DNA of 59,028 nt from Planctomycetales bacterium (GCA_020427005.1 JAGQOY010000019.1:1-59028); one strand, 5' to 3'. Positions 44,536-54,831 are shown, counted from the first letter of the stretch. Notes: a model not told the origin generated them from the sequence alone. Numbers and translations: made by a program.

Positions 44536-45259
44536 AATCTCAATTGTCCGAACTTTTTCATGGGTTGGAAGGGCATTGATCATATTTGATTGCACAGTCG
44601 GTGTTTCAAAAGACAAACAGACACAATCTTACTATCCACTTAGAACAGAATCCGAAGCAATACAAGCATTAGTCAAATCCGCGAATTGGTTAGGAATCTC
44701 TGAGGAGTTTTGTATGCACCACTGAGGAAGCACATCTACGACTGCAAGAATACTGTCGTCTGTGGCATGTTCCATTCGAACGTCCTTTGAAACGTTACCA
44801 GACAAGTGCCGACCTGGAATTGCTGCTTGCAGGAATTCCAGGTCGGGGAAAACAAGACTCATTTTGCTGAATTCCTTCGCGAACGAACCAAGCCCAATTA
44901 CGTGAATATGGACGGTGGAGTTTGCTAAGCCCTTATTGCCTGTTTCGGTTATATCGGAATGTGCACAGCGCTGCCCAAACCCAACAACAATCACAAACTA
45001 CAATTACGCCTTTTTTGGCGGCCGAACACATAAACAAGGGCTCTGGTTTGCAGCCTGCAATAGTTTGCGGTCCGTCTACGGTTACAGACTCACGTGTAGG
45101 GAGCTGGCTGCCCACAATCTGTAGTTGATTGACTCGAAATTTCACACGTCGAGGCCTCAATTCGTGATTCGGCTCCGAACACTTTGGAATCAATTCCGCA
45201 TGCCCTAATTTAGTTCCACCGCACCTGCAACAACTGATAGAATTGCTGGAATGTAGCGG
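44536..45259. other. gene-poor region between the insertion element and serA
   Basis: A 724-base stretch downstream of serA. It contains a 120-codon minus frame (44632-44994) with mixed composition (FAKEFSKMSLVFPDLEFLQA) and a 68-codon plus frame (44922-45128); neither has a clear ribosome site or a recognised family. They could be remnants of a displaced gene. No repeat or RNA gene seen. Confidence 0.35.
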
Positions 45260-46888
45260 CTATTTCAACCAGCTTGGAAGCTCACCTGCCAAGGGTAACT
45301 CGATTGTCTGCACGCGCTCAATAGCATCAATTGCCCGAATTTCATCCAAAGCATTATGGGTAGGCAAGCTATCCAAATTAAGGACTCCAATCGCATGGCC
45401 ACCTGGATGATCGCCAGCTCTCCCCACCGACATCTGAGCGATGTTCACTTCGTGTTTACCAAAAGCGGTACCTACCCGCCCTATGATGCCTGGCACATCT
45501 TTATGTGTGAAAATTAGCAATTGTCCATCAATGTATGCTTCCAGACGATAATCGTCCAACATCACGAGCCTGGGCATATTATGGCCAAAAACTGTACCTG
45601 CTGCTTTTACGGTACGACCATCCCCAGAAACCTCCGCTTGAATTGAAGAACTAAAGGCCCCTAACTCTCGATTTCTGTTTTCTACTAACTCAATACCGCG
45701 CTCACACAATAACATTTCGGCATTAATAATGTTCACATCTTCAATGGCTCGTTCCAGAAGTCCAACACAGAATGCATTGGTCAATAGCTTCGTATCGCGA
45801 TCCGCGACTTCTCCACGATAAGTCAGTTGACAGCTGGACACCGACCCTCCATGCCACTGGTTGAGAAACAACCCCAAGCGATAAGCCACATCGAGATGGC
45901 TGCGCAATGCCTGCAGCGTTTTGGGATCGATTGACGCAACATTTACCGCATGCCGAATCTCACCCGTCTTAAAGAAGTTGATCAACAGGTGAATACCTTC
46001 CACAGCCACTTGTGTCTGCGCTTCTTCGGTGCTGGCACCGAGGTGAGGAGTACACACCACTCCCGGCATTCCGAACAGCGGACTATTGGTACAGGGCTCC
46101 TCTTCAAATACATCCAAAGCGACGCCTGCAATCTGCCCATTCTGCAGGCCCTCCACTAACGCAGCCTCTTCGTAAATTCCTCCACGCGCACAGTTGATAA
46201 GGCGAATTCCTGGTTTTAGCTGACTCAAATCCTTCTTACCTACTAGGTACTTAGTCTCGCTAGTCAGTGGCGTATGTACGGTCAAATAGTCTACTTTGGG
46301 AAACATCTCTGCCACGGTGGCGGCACGTTCAATGCCCAATTTCGTGGCTTGTTCGTCCGTCAAGAAAGGATCGAAGGCAATAACACGCATGCCGAATGCC
46401 AATCCTCGCAAAGCTACTTCACGCCCGATGCGCCCAAACCCAACTACTCCTAAGGTCTTGTCCGCCAATTGAGTCCCCATATAGGATTTGCGATCCCATT
46501 TTCCAGAACATAGGGACTGATAGGCTGGCGCTACACTTCTGGAAAGTGCCAGCATCAGCGCAAAAGCATGTTCGGCCGTCGATAGTGTGTTTCCAGCCGG
46601 GGTATTCATCACGACTATGCCTAGTCGGGTAGCGGCCTCTTTATCGATGTTATCTGTGCCCACTCCGGCCCGCACTATGGCTCGCAGACGCTTATTACCT
46701 TCGAGCGATTCGGCCGTGATCTTTACTCCGCTACGTATGATAATGCCGTCAAATTCAGTCAGTGCCTTTTGAAGCTCAGCACCTTTTAATCCGTGGCGAT
46801 TCTCAAACTCGAAACCGCTTTCAGCGTTAAGCAATGCGATTCCTTCGGCGGCGATGGGATCCAAAATCCCGATCCGATATTTGGCCAT
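45260..46888 (-). CDS. serA: D-3-phosphoglycerate dehydrogenase
   Basis: A 542-residue enzyme for the first step of serine synthesis. The N-terminal half has the D-isomer specific dehydrogenase fold: GVGTDNIDKEAATRLGIVV, NTLSTAEHAFALMLAL, the NAD motif VVGFGRIGREVALRG, the catalytic Arg in LINCARGGIYEEAAL and the His in VVCTPHLGASTEEAQTQVA. An intervening domain follows, then a C-terminal ACT domain (HKDVPGIIGRVGTAFGKHEV) that usually binds serine for feedback. This is the long form of about 530 residues. The serC gene lies upstream in the same direction, 157 bases away. Confidence 0.96.
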   Translation of the reverse strand: MAKYRIGILDPIAAEGIALLNAESGFEFENRHGLKGAELQKALTEFDGIIIRSGVKITAESLEGNKRLRAIVRAGVGTDNIDKEAATRLGIVVMNTPAGNTLSTAEHAFALMLALSRSVAPAYQSLCSGKWDRKSYMGTQLADKTLGVVGFGRIGREVALRGLAFGMRVIAFDPFLTDEQATKLGIERAATVAEMFPKVDYLTVHTPLTSETKYLVGKKDLSQLKPGIRLINCARGGIYEEAALVEGLQNGQIAGVALDVFEEEPCTNSPLFGMPGVVCTPHLGASTEEAQTQVAVEGIHLLINFFKTGEIRHAVNVASIDPKTLQALRSHLDVAYRLGLFLNQWHGGSVSSCQLTYRGEVADRDTKLLTNAFCVGLLERAIEDVNIINAEMLLCERGIELVENRNRELGAFSSSIQAEVSGDGRTVKAAGTVFGHNMPRLVMLDDYRLEAYIDGQLLIFTHKDVPGIIGRVGTAFGKHEVNIAQMSVGRAGDHPGGHAIGVLNLDSLPTHNALDEIRAIDAIERVQTIELPLAGELPSWLK

Positions 46889-47045
46889 GTACCCTTACCT
46901 ATCCAAGTGTTGTGGTGGAGTTGAAAGCATTACGTATAGCTGCACACATGGTGGTTTTTGCATGGGCTCAATGGTCGCCCCAGTCTACTGACAATTACCT
47001 TGTCTATGCAGATAGGCCCACAAACTAGCAGCCAGCCAACGATGC

Positions 47046-48152
47046 CTAAGCATTCTTTTGAGCAAAATCTTTCATGAATTGGGCTAGAGCCTGAACGCCA
47101 TCAATGGGCATCGCATTGTAAATGCTAGCGCGGATTCCACCGACGCTGCGATGCCCTTTGAGGCTATCCATCCCATTCTCCCTAGCCCCCAATAAAAAGC
47201 CTTTTTCGGCAGCTTCGGTTGCAAAACGGAACGTGACGTTCATCAACGAACGGTCCTTTGTCTGTGCGTGACCGATGTAAAAATCTGGGTACTCATCCAA
47301 AACCGAGTACAGTAGCGACGCCTTCTGGCGGTTGATGGCGTACATATTTTCGAGTCCGCCGATTGATTCCTCAAGCCATTCGGCTACCAAACCTAAGGCG
47401 TAAACGGCAAAGGTCGGAGGCGTATTCCACATCGAATCCGCCTCAGCATGATTCTTGTAGCTGAGATAGCCCGGGAGGTCATCGGCCGATTTTTCTAGCA
47501 ACTGTTTTCTGATGAGAACGACTGTCACTCCAGCTGGCCCAGCATTCTTCTGGGCGCACGCGTACATTAAGTCATATTTTTCCATGTCGTAGGGACGATA
47601 GAGAAAGTCGCTGGAACTATCGCAAACCAGTGGAGCCGCAACTTCCAAGTCCTCAGCAAACTGAATGCCTTGAATCGTTTCATTGCTGGTAACGTGAACA
47701 TAGGCAGCCTCTGCATTGAGGGCCAGACCTTTTACTTCCGGCAGCCGGTCATAGTTGGTACTCTTGCCATCAAAAACCACTTCGACAGCCCCTTCTTTCC
47801 GTGCTTCTTCGAGAGCACTTTTTCCCCAAGATCCTGTGACGATGTATTGGGCGGCCTGCGGATTCCCTCGAAGTAGATTCATGGGAATCATCGAAAACTG
47901 AAGTCTCGCACCCCCTTGTAAGAAAAGTACCTCATGCGAGTCCTTGAGCTTCAACAAACGACGCAGTCGCTCTTTGGCATGCTCGTGAATCGCGATAAAT
48001 TCCTGACTGCGATGGGATATCTCTAGGATGGACGCGCCTGCGCCCGGCAAGCAAACGATCTCTTCCTGGATTCTCTGAAGGACTTCGACCGGCATGACTG
48101 CCGGACCAGCTGAAAAGTTGTAAATGCGACTTTGCGCGACTTGCGAAGCCAT
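47046..48152 (-). CDS. serC: phosphoserine aminotransferase
   Basis: A 368-residue PLP enzyme, the second step of serine synthesis and part of pyridoxal phosphate synthesis. YNFSAGPAVMPVEVLQRIQE, FLQGGARLQFSMIPMNLL, then DSSSDFLYRPYDMEKYDL and the PLP lysine in CAQKNAGPAGVTVVLIRK are visible. C-terminal GMDSLKGHRSVGGIRASIYN is characteristic. It lies upstream of serA on the same strand, so the two likely form an operon. Confidence 0.95.
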   Translation of the reverse strand: MASQVAQSRIYNFSAGPAVMPVEVLQRIQEEIVCLPGAGASILEISHRSQEFIAIHEHAKERLRRLLKLKDSHEVLFLQGGARLQFSMIPMNLLRGNPQAAQYIVTGSWGKSALEEARKEGAVEVVFDGKSTNYDRLPEVKGLALNAEAAYVHVTSNETIQGIQFAEDLEVAAPLVCDSSSDFLYRPYDMEKYDLMYACAQKNAGPAGVTVVLIRKQLLEKSADDLPGYLSYKNHAEADSMWNTPPTFAVYALGLVAEWLEESIGGLENMYAINRQKASLLYSVLDEYPDFYIGHAQTKDRSLMNVTFRFATEAAEKGFLLGARENGMDSLKGHRSVGGIRASIYNAMPIDGVQALAQFMKDFAQKNA

Positions 48153-48625
48153 AATCTTCCATCCTTATATTTGCACCGGCACAATGCCCAATCTGTCTTT
48201 GCAGATTACATTGCAGATTACACTCTCTAACCCACCGATATGCCTACAGGCTCGACCACGTCCCATGTAGCTAGGCCGGGGCCACCGAATACTTGGCCGG
48301 GCCCAGTTGATTTTGACAATTGGACTCCGTATCCGACTAAGATCAAAATTCTAAGGGCGAATGTTCAACTTCGGAAGAACCAGCGCCTTTTACCTAGTTA
48401 ATTGTCTAGTTTCTCAATCGAGACAATTGCTTTCATACAGAGCACCCAGGTGATTGGCTGCAAGAACCGAATACCAAGACCGCCAACAAGGGGTGTTTCA
48501 ATTCCTTCACTGGGTTGCCAGAGGAAGACAGACATCCGCTAGGCTAGGCACCAGGTCTAATTCACCCAAAGCAAGTTGCGGAAAGAATGAAAAAACAAAT
48601 CGCATTAGAGAATCCGCCTGCCACT
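48153..48625. other. intergenic region upstream of serC
   Basis: A 473-base gap between serC and the GlmU-like gene. A perfect 12-bp tandem duplication, ttgcagattaca, lies at 48199-48222, about 50 bases before serC. It may be an operator or a simple duplication. No gene or terminator was identified. Confidence 0.4.
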
Positions 48626-49885
48626 CTAAAACCCCAGAGCGTCACCAAACCGGTCTCGCTCATGCTGTGTGATACGATACATATCATGCATCAATTGCAT
48701 ATCGCAGGGGCGTTGCTGTACCTTGCGGCGCGCAAACATACGCTTTTGCGTGGCTATCATGACCTCTGGCGGCAGGGTAGTCATCTGCCCAAATAGCCTT
48801 GCGTAGTTGACGAAACTGGGCACATTGCTCGTGACGAATCCATACATCATGCTGCACACACCAATCACCTTGCCGGTAAAAATTCCGGTATTGATGGCCG
48901 TCTTGCTGTAATCCCCCATGACGCAGCCCAAGAATTGCATTTCAGTCGCGGCTTTGCCACACGGGTATTCCATGTTGACTGTCCCGTAAGTGTTTTTCAA
49001 ATCCGAATTGCAAGTTCCTGCCCCGAGATTTATCCAACTGCCAAGGTAGCTATGCCCCAAAAACCCATGGTGCTGCTTGTTGGTGAATGGCTCCACAACC
49101 GAGGCTTCTACTTCACCTCCAATTTTTGTTGTGTGCCCTAGGGAAACAGCATCCTTAATGGCCGCATGCTCAAGAATCTTACAGCCCGGCCCGACGTAAA
49201 TAGGACCTCTTAGGAGCGTGTATGGACCAACATATGCTTGGCTATCAATGATAATGGGGCCCTGCGCAGTCTCTGTCAGCACATACTCGCCGATTTTCGC
49301 TCCAGGTTCGACAAACACACCATCCGACAATTGCTGATAACGCCCCGTATTCAAGCGATGTTCTAAATTGGCACCGATGCAGGACATGTTGGCAGCGATC
49401 ACTTCATGCGGGAACGACATCAACCGAAGTGGAAAATCCAGTCGAGGTAGGTCGTGTGCTGACAACAATAACTGCTCAAATGAGCCATCGGCCACGGCTG
49501 CTATTTGCTCCCAAGTCCAACCTGGATCCACGACCGCTGCTACTTGATCACGATCCCATACAATGCCGGCCGCCGGATCGGGGCGTGAGAGAATTTTTTG
49601 TAGGGTGCTGAATGTTTCTACCGATGGAACTAAGCGACAGTTCAAAACCAAGGTTGGCCCAGGCCCAGTTGGTAAACTCTCTGTGCCAAGCGTACGCACA
49701 TTTGGAAGGTCCTGCTCACATAATCCACGCATATATTTGCGAAAGGAACCTGCGATCGGCAATCCAATCCAACCAACCACGTCCAACAGCGTGTACGACG
49801 CAACGGTAATGGAACAGGCAACTCTAGCCGAAGTAATAGGTGCCAACTGCGACACCATCGAGTCTTCATATAAAAGTATCGACAT
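48626..49885 (-). CDS. GlmU-like sugar nucleotidyltransferase with left-handed beta helix
   Basis: A 419-residue protein. The C-terminal half is a hexapeptide-repeat left-handed beta helix: VFVEPGAKIGEYV, AYVGPYTLLRGPIYVGPGCK, LGHTTKIGGEVEASVVEPFT and LGHSYLGSWINLGAGTCNSD. The N-terminal part (ILLYEDSMVSQLAPITSARV) resembles the alternative GlmU-like family found mainly in Bacteroidetes, which lacks the normal nucleotidyltransferase sequence. It could make a sugar nucleotide or acetylate a sugar; a classical GlmU activity is not shown. GTCGAGG precedes the ATG. Confidence 0.8.
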   Translation of the reverse strand: MSILLYEDSMVSQLAPITSARVACSITVASYTLLDVVGWIGLPIAGSFRKYMRGLCEQDLPNVRTLGTESLPTGPGPTLVLNCRLVPSVETFSTLQKILSRPDPAAGIVWDRDQVAAVVDPGWTWEQIAAVADGSFEQLLLSAHDLPRLDFPLRLMSFPHEVIAANMSCIGANLEHRLNTGRYQQLSDGVFVEPGAKIGEYVLTETAQGPIIIDSQAYVGPYTLLRGPIYVGPGCKILEHAAIKDAVSLGHTTKIGGEVEASVVEPFTNKQHHGFLGHSYLGSWINLGAGTCNSDLKNTYGTVNMEYPCGKAATEMQFLGCVMGDYSKTAINTGIFTGKVIGVCSMMYGFVTSNVPSFVNYARLFGQMTTLPPEVMIATQKRMFARRKVQQRPCDMQLMHDMYRITQHERDRFGDALGF

Positions 49886-50085
49886 CCAAAACCTCGACCC
49901 GCATTAGACGTTTTGCTAGCAAACGGCAGAGACACCTTATACTTTCTTTCGGCGGTCCAACTACAGAGCCTTTAACGTTGCTAACGATCCGCCTTCCGAA
50001 TTCAATCTTCGTGACATTATCTGCTCGCAAGTATTTTCACCCATACAACACCATAATCCATTTGAAGAATGAGCCAGGATCGTTT

Positions 50086-50565
50086 CTATTGAAAAGGCTC
50101 ACCGAAAATGGTCAGACAGGTACGACGGAAACAAACATACCCCCAGCCGATCGTCAGGCTGCAATAAACTGCCAGAGATATTCTTGACGCACCGTGCTCA
50201 AGTAAGCCGGTTGTATCTAAATATCGATCTCCTACCCACCATCCTGTGGCCAGATAGAGCCCGTTGGCTAGACTACAGAAACTTGCTAGAAACCACACCC
50301 ATGACCGACGAAATACAATCGCCAAGGTAAGTGGAAATAGAACGCCTACGATGGGACCAGACCACAGTGTTAGCAGTGGTTGCGGATCTGGTTCAAAAAT
50401 ACTGTACGGAAGATGCCAAGGCCATAAGTCGCACTCCTGAAGCTCTCCGCCGCCAAACCAGCCACCTAGAATGTGGCCCATTTCATGCGTGAATAGCATT
50501 ACGCACCAGGCGAGTACCAGCAATCCTATTAGTTTGATTGCCGTGCTAATCTTGACCTTTGCCAA
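50086..50565 (-). CDS. small M50-like membrane metalloprotease or relative
   Basis: A 159-residue membrane protein with several hydrophobic spans. FTHEMGHILGGWFGGG carries the HExxH zinc motif (27-31) inside the first or second span, as in site-2 proteases; LTLWSGPIVGVLFPLTLAIV resembles the glycine-rich loop of M50 members. The second zinc ligand motif (NxxPxxxLDG) is not present, but a GDRYLDTTG stretch may play that role. Start is TTG at 50565. Substrate unknown. Confidence 0.6.
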   Translation of the reverse strand: MAKVKISTAIKLIGLLVLAWCVMLFTHEMGHILGGWFGGGELQECDLWPWHLPYSIFEPDPQPLLTLWSGPIVGVLFPLTLAIVFRRSWVWFLASFCSLANGLYLATGWWVGDRYLDTTGLLEHGASRISLAVYCSLTIGWGYVCFRRTCLTIFGEPFQ

Positions 50566-50735
50566 TTGTTTACCAAATTGCGTTCAGCATTGATGCTGGT
50601 TGTCAGGATATTGGCACAAGCGCCTGATTGCCCCTGTGCATCTTCCAGCCTGTCATGGGTTTGCGGCATCCATTAAGGAATGACCTTGATACGTCGCAAG
50701 CACCAGCTAATCTGAATGCTTGAATCGTTTGCGAA

Positions 50736-52430
50736 TCAGGTATCGATCGTTTCAGCCGGAGCAACCAGCGGAGCCTTGTTTTCTTCCGTTTCTTGTTTCT
50801 CGCGCCAAGGCTCGTTCTTTTCGTAGCTTTCCAGTTCGGCCTTCAGTTGATCGAGTTGAGCATGCTCTTCGGCAGCGCCCAATTCTACTGCTTTGCCAGA
50901 CCATTTTCGAGCATTTTCAAAATCGCCGGTTTCGGCGTAAGCAGCTGCCAACGTGCTCAGAATGTGCGCTTCTTTATAATCAGTAGCCTCGCAAGCCTTG
51001 AGAGCCATTTCCAACGCCTTCGCTCCATCGCGCAATTCGTCCTTGGGACTAGTTGCCAATACCCACGAAAGATTATTCAGCAAACCGCTGTAATCGTCGT
51101 CCGATGCTCGTGAGCGAGCATCTTCGACTTCGCGGCTTTCCTCCATCAGCTTCGTGGCAGCTTCATAATCAGCAATAGCCAGCGAGTGTTCATTGATACT
51201 TAGTTTCGCATCGCCACGCATGCGTAGAGCCCGCCAGTTGTCGGGTTGTTGACGTATGAGCTCGTCCATCAGTCGAATGGCCAAACGGGGGCGATTGTCC
51301 AACTGATAAAAGTTTGCCAAAACCAAAATCCATTCAACGTTCGAGGGAATTGCTCGAACCAACATTTCCACATCCGCGATGGCATCCGCATAACGTTGTT
51401 CACGCGAGGCTACCATAGCCCGCATCCAAATGCCCTGCACAGATTGAGGTTCGATAAGCAACGAATCGCTAATATCCCGGCTGGCCTTTTCCGATTCGCC
51501 CATATCAAAGTAAATTTGTCCACGCAGGATTAGCGACTGATGATCACGGGGATCGAGTTCTATGGCTTTGTTCAAATCTGCTAGCGCCTTTTCGTCCTCA
51601 TCCGATAACGCATAGGCTCGTCCCCGCATGCGCCGCAGGTCGCCGTTCTCAGGATCCTTTTCGATGCGAGGATTCAACAAGGCGATAGCATCCGCTTCTC
51701 TCCGAAGTTGCAGTAATGAATCTACCGCAGTCTCCAACGCCAAGCGATTGTCGGGATCGTTCTGCAGTAATGACTCGGCGTCCTGGCGAGCTTGTTCAAA
51801 TTTTCCTACAGCTATCAACATTCTCAATCTGGTTTGCCAAGCTGCTTCGTTGGTAGGATCCGCTTCAATGGCTGCTTTTAGATCCGCCAATTGCTCCGCC
51901 TCATCCTCTTGTATCGCGGCCCTTAGCAAGTAGGCTTGAGACTGGTCTACCGGCTTGTCCTTGAGCAACTCAATGGCCTTGGTCATATAGTCAATCGCTT
52001 TTTCGCGGCTGCCACCTGGAATGGCCTCCAATCGAGCCAACAAGAGAAAGGCCTCGGACAACTCGGGATTGTTGGCCACAGCTTTTTCAAGGTTGGACAT
52101 GATTTCGCGTCGCTTGATCGTCAGCGCGCGACGGTTACTGGCAATTGCAGGCAGATCCTGAAACAGGGTCTGGGACAATTGCAGGGCGGATGCTGCCAAC
52201 ACTTGTTTGGCAATTCGCTGATTGCCTTCGTTGAGCCCTGCGTCAAGGGCCTCTTCGCACAGCCGAATGACTTCCGCAAGCTTTTCGGGAGTATTCGCAT
52301 CCAGCTTCTTTTCAGTCGCCTCATCCAGCTTTGCCTGTCCGTCATTCTGAGCCCGAACAAGACTGGTGTTAAGCAAAAACACTAAGAGGATACAGGACAT
52401 CAAAATAAGATATTTCTTAACCAACAACAT
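50736..52430 (-). CDS. exported TPR-repeat protein
   Basis: A 564-residue protein with a signal peptide (LILMSCILLVFLLNTSLVRA) and TPR repeats over most of its length, for example ALADLNKAIELDPRDHQSLI, RGQIYFDMGESEKASRDIS and RGDAKLSINEHSLAIADYE. The last 30 residues are Glu-rich and low complexity. The start at 52430 has GGAG 7 bases upstream; the open frame runs on to 52634 over unrelated sequence. Likely periplasmic and binds other proteins. Family otherwise general. Confidence 0.85.
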   Translation of the reverse strand: MLLVKKYLILMSCILLVFLLNTSLVRAQNDGQAKLDEATEKKLDANTPEKLAEVIRLCEEALDAGLNEGNQRIAKQVLAASALQLSQTLFQDLPAIASNRRALTIKRREIMSNLEKAVANNPELSEAFLLLARLEAIPGGSREKAIDYMTKAIELLKDKPVDQSQAYLLRAAIQEDEAEQLADLKAAIEADPTNEAAWQTRLRMLIAVGKFEQARQDAESLLQNDPDNRLALETAVDSLLQLRREADAIALLNPRIEKDPENGDLRRMRGRAYALSDEDEKALADLNKAIELDPRDHQSLILRGQIYFDMGESEKASRDISDSLLIEPQSVQGIWMRAMVASREQRYADAIADVEMLVRAIPSNVEWILVLANFYQLDNRPRLAIRLMDELIRQQPDNWRALRMRGDAKLSINEHSLAIADYEAATKLMEESREVEDARSRASDDDYSGLLNNLSWVLATSPKDELRDGAKALEMALKACEATDYKEAHILSTLAAAYAETGDFENARKWSGKAVELGAAEEHAQLDQLKAELESYEKNEPWREKQETEENKAPLVAPAETIDT

Positions 52431-52557
52431 GTCGGATCTCCAACCGTTATATAAAACCGCTGACTCTCTTCCCGGCCGCATTCCAGTTTCCCGTAATCCA
52501 CTTGTCACGGGTCCCTCTACTGTCTGGTCTTCCTTCAAGAATGCTGCATATCCCAGT

Positions 52558-53463
52558 TTATACGCTTTTTCCCCAATAATGTTCGACACTGCGACGTAGA
52601 AATGCCAAGGACTCGGCCATTTCATCCATCCCATTCATGCCATCTTCGATGCTTATCCACCCGGAATAGCCAACATCGCGCAAGATCGTAAAAATGGCAG
52701 CATAGTCGTTTAGTCCCTGACCGGTAACGCCGTGCTTGAGAATAGCCGCGTAGCCTGCTGAGCCTTCCGCATGCTTTAGATCCTCAAGAGTCGCGCCTGG
52801 AACCAGAAAGCGGTCGCTGGCATGCATACTGACAACGCGATTGGCTACACGACGCAAAAGTTCAACAGGGTCGTCACCTGCTACGACCGCATTGCTGGGA
52901 TCAAATTGAACTCCAAAATTGCCATTCTCGGTTATCAAATCTAACAAATCGAGAAACACATCCATCTTCTGTGCAAATTCAGCATACAACCAATATCCAT
53001 CCTTGTAGTGGTTTTCTAATCCGAGAGTAACTCCCAACTCCATTGCCAACGGCAGGCAGGCTTGAATGCCGTCGGCGGCATACTTTAATCCTTCTTCGCG
53101 AGTTATTTCCGGCCACCGTTGCCCACTTAGAACTCGGCAGACAACTCCTGGACCACCAAGACGATGAGCCACTTGGATCATTTGCTGTTGATAAGCGACC
53201 GTTTGCAATCGTTTCTCAGGACTTGGATTGGTAAAGTCCGGCGAGCAACAGAGCATTGGCATCTCGAAACCAGCTTCCTGAATGGCAGATGCCACGTCAT
53301 CGATATAGGCATCTTCCAAACTAGTGAAGAACCCCTCGTACATTTCAAGACCATCCGCATCCAGCTGCTTGGCTTGTTCAATCCAATCGAACACACTCAT
53401 CGAACGCTCTTGGGAAATGATGTCCAGGTAACATTTCGGGAATGCGCTGATCTTAGGTGCCAA
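52558..53463 (-). CDS. sugar phosphate isomerase/epimerase-like TIM barrel protein
   Basis: A 301-residue protein of the xylose-isomerase-like TIM barrel (AP endonuclease family 2) group. KISAFPKCYLDIISQE, LDADGLEMYEGFF, then VTLGLENHYKDGYW with the metal Glu, FGVQFDPSNAVVAGDD and SIEDGMNGMDEMAESLAFL are typical. It probably epimerises or dehydrates a keto-sugar, but the substrate is unknown. Start is TTG at 53463, needed to include the first beta strand. These genes are very numerous in planctomycetes. Confidence 0.85.
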   Translation of the reverse strand: MAPKISAFPKCYLDIISQERSMSVFDWIEQAKQLDADGLEMYEGFFTSLEDAYIDDVASAIQEAGFEMPMLCCSPDFTNPSPEKRLQTVAYQQQMIQVAHRLGGPGVVCRVLSGQRWPEITREEGLKYAADGIQACLPLAMELGVTLGLENHYKDGYWLYAEFAQKMDVFLDLLDLITENGNFGVQFDPSNAVVAGDDPVELLRRVANRVVSMHASDRFLVPGATLEDLKHAEGSAGYAAILKHGVTGQGLNDYAAIFTILRDVGYSGWISIEDGMNGMDEMAESLAFLRRSVEHYWGKSV

Positions 53464-53621
53464 TTCGGTTACTTTCTATTTCAATGAAGCTCTTTGGACA
53501 AAGCGAATTTACTTCTTCACTATACTATCAGGCTAAAGTGCGAGCGGGCAGGGTAGAACCCAATGTGGGAATACACTAACCGCCAAACTAACCTACATTC
53601 CCATCCGCAGATTTTGGCTTT

Positions 53622-54818
53622 ATGTTCGTCAAACAAGCCCCAGTAGACTTTGTAGTTCGTGAGATTACCGAATTTCCATTTTCGCCCAGTGAAAGCAAAG
53701 CACGGCGTTATTCTTTCTATCAACTGGATAAAACTGGACTTGGCACTCCCGAAGTCGCGTCCGTAATCCTAAGTAAATGGAACCTCCAACGGCAACAATT
53801 GAGCTACGGAGGCTTGAAGGACCGTCACGCGTCGACTCGACAATTCCTAACAATCGATAATGGACCCGCGACGGACTTGGCTGAGCCGGGTTTCACGCTG
53901 AAATTCCTTGGATTTTCCAACCGTAAATTTACAGCCGCAGACATCCTTCGCAATCAATTCGAAATTCAATTACGCGGTTTGACTGCCGAAGCAGCTCACA
54001 AACTGGCATTGACGCTTGAACGATTGCCAGGCGGCGTACCCAATTACTTTGACGACCAACGTTTCGGGTCGTTAGGAGATTCCGGGCAGTTTATCGCCCA
54101 CCCTTGGTGTTTGGGGGACTACGAAAAAGCGTTCTATTTGGCGGTAGCCGAACACAATCCTCATGACCGTCCCCGCGATCGAGAGCAAAAACGTATTGTC
54201 CGCGAGCATTGGGGAGATTGGACGACATGCAAGGCTTTGCTTGAGCGAAGTCATTTACGCAGCCTTGTCACTTATTTGGTAGATCATCCACAGGGCTTCA
54301 AACGCGCCGTGGGATTGATTCGCCAGGACTTGCGAAGCATTTATGTGGCAGCATTCCAAGCCAAACTTTGGAACGAAACCGTTGCTAGATGGTTATCGAG
54401 CCAACTTCTTCCCGAACAGTATGTGGCGATGTACGGTGCCAGCGGTCGATTGGTCGTGCCTTATTCGCTGTCGGCAGATTGGCACTCACGCTTATCCGAA
54501 CTCAGCGTACCGCTGCCTTCTGGAAGAAAAACTGACTGGGATCCGGAGATTCTTCTGGTACTTGACCAGGTTCTCGCAGAGTTTTCCTTGGAACGCCATC
54601 GATTGCGTTTTTCTTACCCGAGAGATGTATTTTTTTCGCGTGGCTCAAGACCCGTGATGCTCTTGCCGGAAGATTTGACAACGCGGGTCGAAACCGAGGC
54701 ATCCGACGAAAGTGACGACAAGGGGCATGTGGTACGGCTCAAGTTTCAATTGCGTGCCGGCCAATACGCTACCATGCTCATCAAGACCGCAACCATGTTA
54801 GCCGTAGATCAAGAATAG
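53622..54818 (+). CDS. truD: tRNA pseudouridine synthase D
   Basis: A 398-residue enzyme of the TruD family, which makes pseudouridine 13 in tRNA-Glu in E. coli. DFVVREITEFPFSPSE and the catalytic GGLKDRHASTRQ (Asp67) are at the N terminus; NYFDDQRFGSLGDSGQFI, LRSLVTYLVDHPQGFKRA and the C-terminal RLKFQLRAGQYATMLI complete the fold. Length is somewhat above the E. coli enzyme because of inserted parts. It is divergent from the epimerase gene with 158 bases between. Confidence 0.92.
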   Translation: MFVKQAPVDFVVREITEFPFSPSESKARRYSFYQLDKTGLGTPEVASVILSKWNLQRQQLSYGGLKDRHASTRQFLTIDNGPATDLAEPGFTLKFLGFSNRKFTAADILRNQFEIQLRGLTAEAAHKLALTLERLPGGVPNYFDDQRFGSLGDSGQFIAHPWCLGDYEKAFYLAVAEHNPHDRPRDREQKRIVREHWGDWTTCKALLERSHLRSLVTYLVDHPQGFKRAVGLIRQDLRSIYVAAFQAKLWNETVARWLSSQLLPEQYVAMYGASGRLVVPYSLSADWHSRLSELSVPLPSGRKTDWDPEILLVLDQVLAEFSLERHRLRFSYPRDVFFSRGSRPVMLLPEDLTTRVETEASDESDDKGHVVRLKFQLRAGQYATMLIKTATMLAVDQE

Positions 54819-54831
54819 GTGCATGATCGTC

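Noticed and set aside
44632..44994. 120-codon minus-strand gene downstream of serA
   Set aside because: Composition is plausible, but there is no clear ribosome site and no recognised family; kept only as a note in the intergenic entry.
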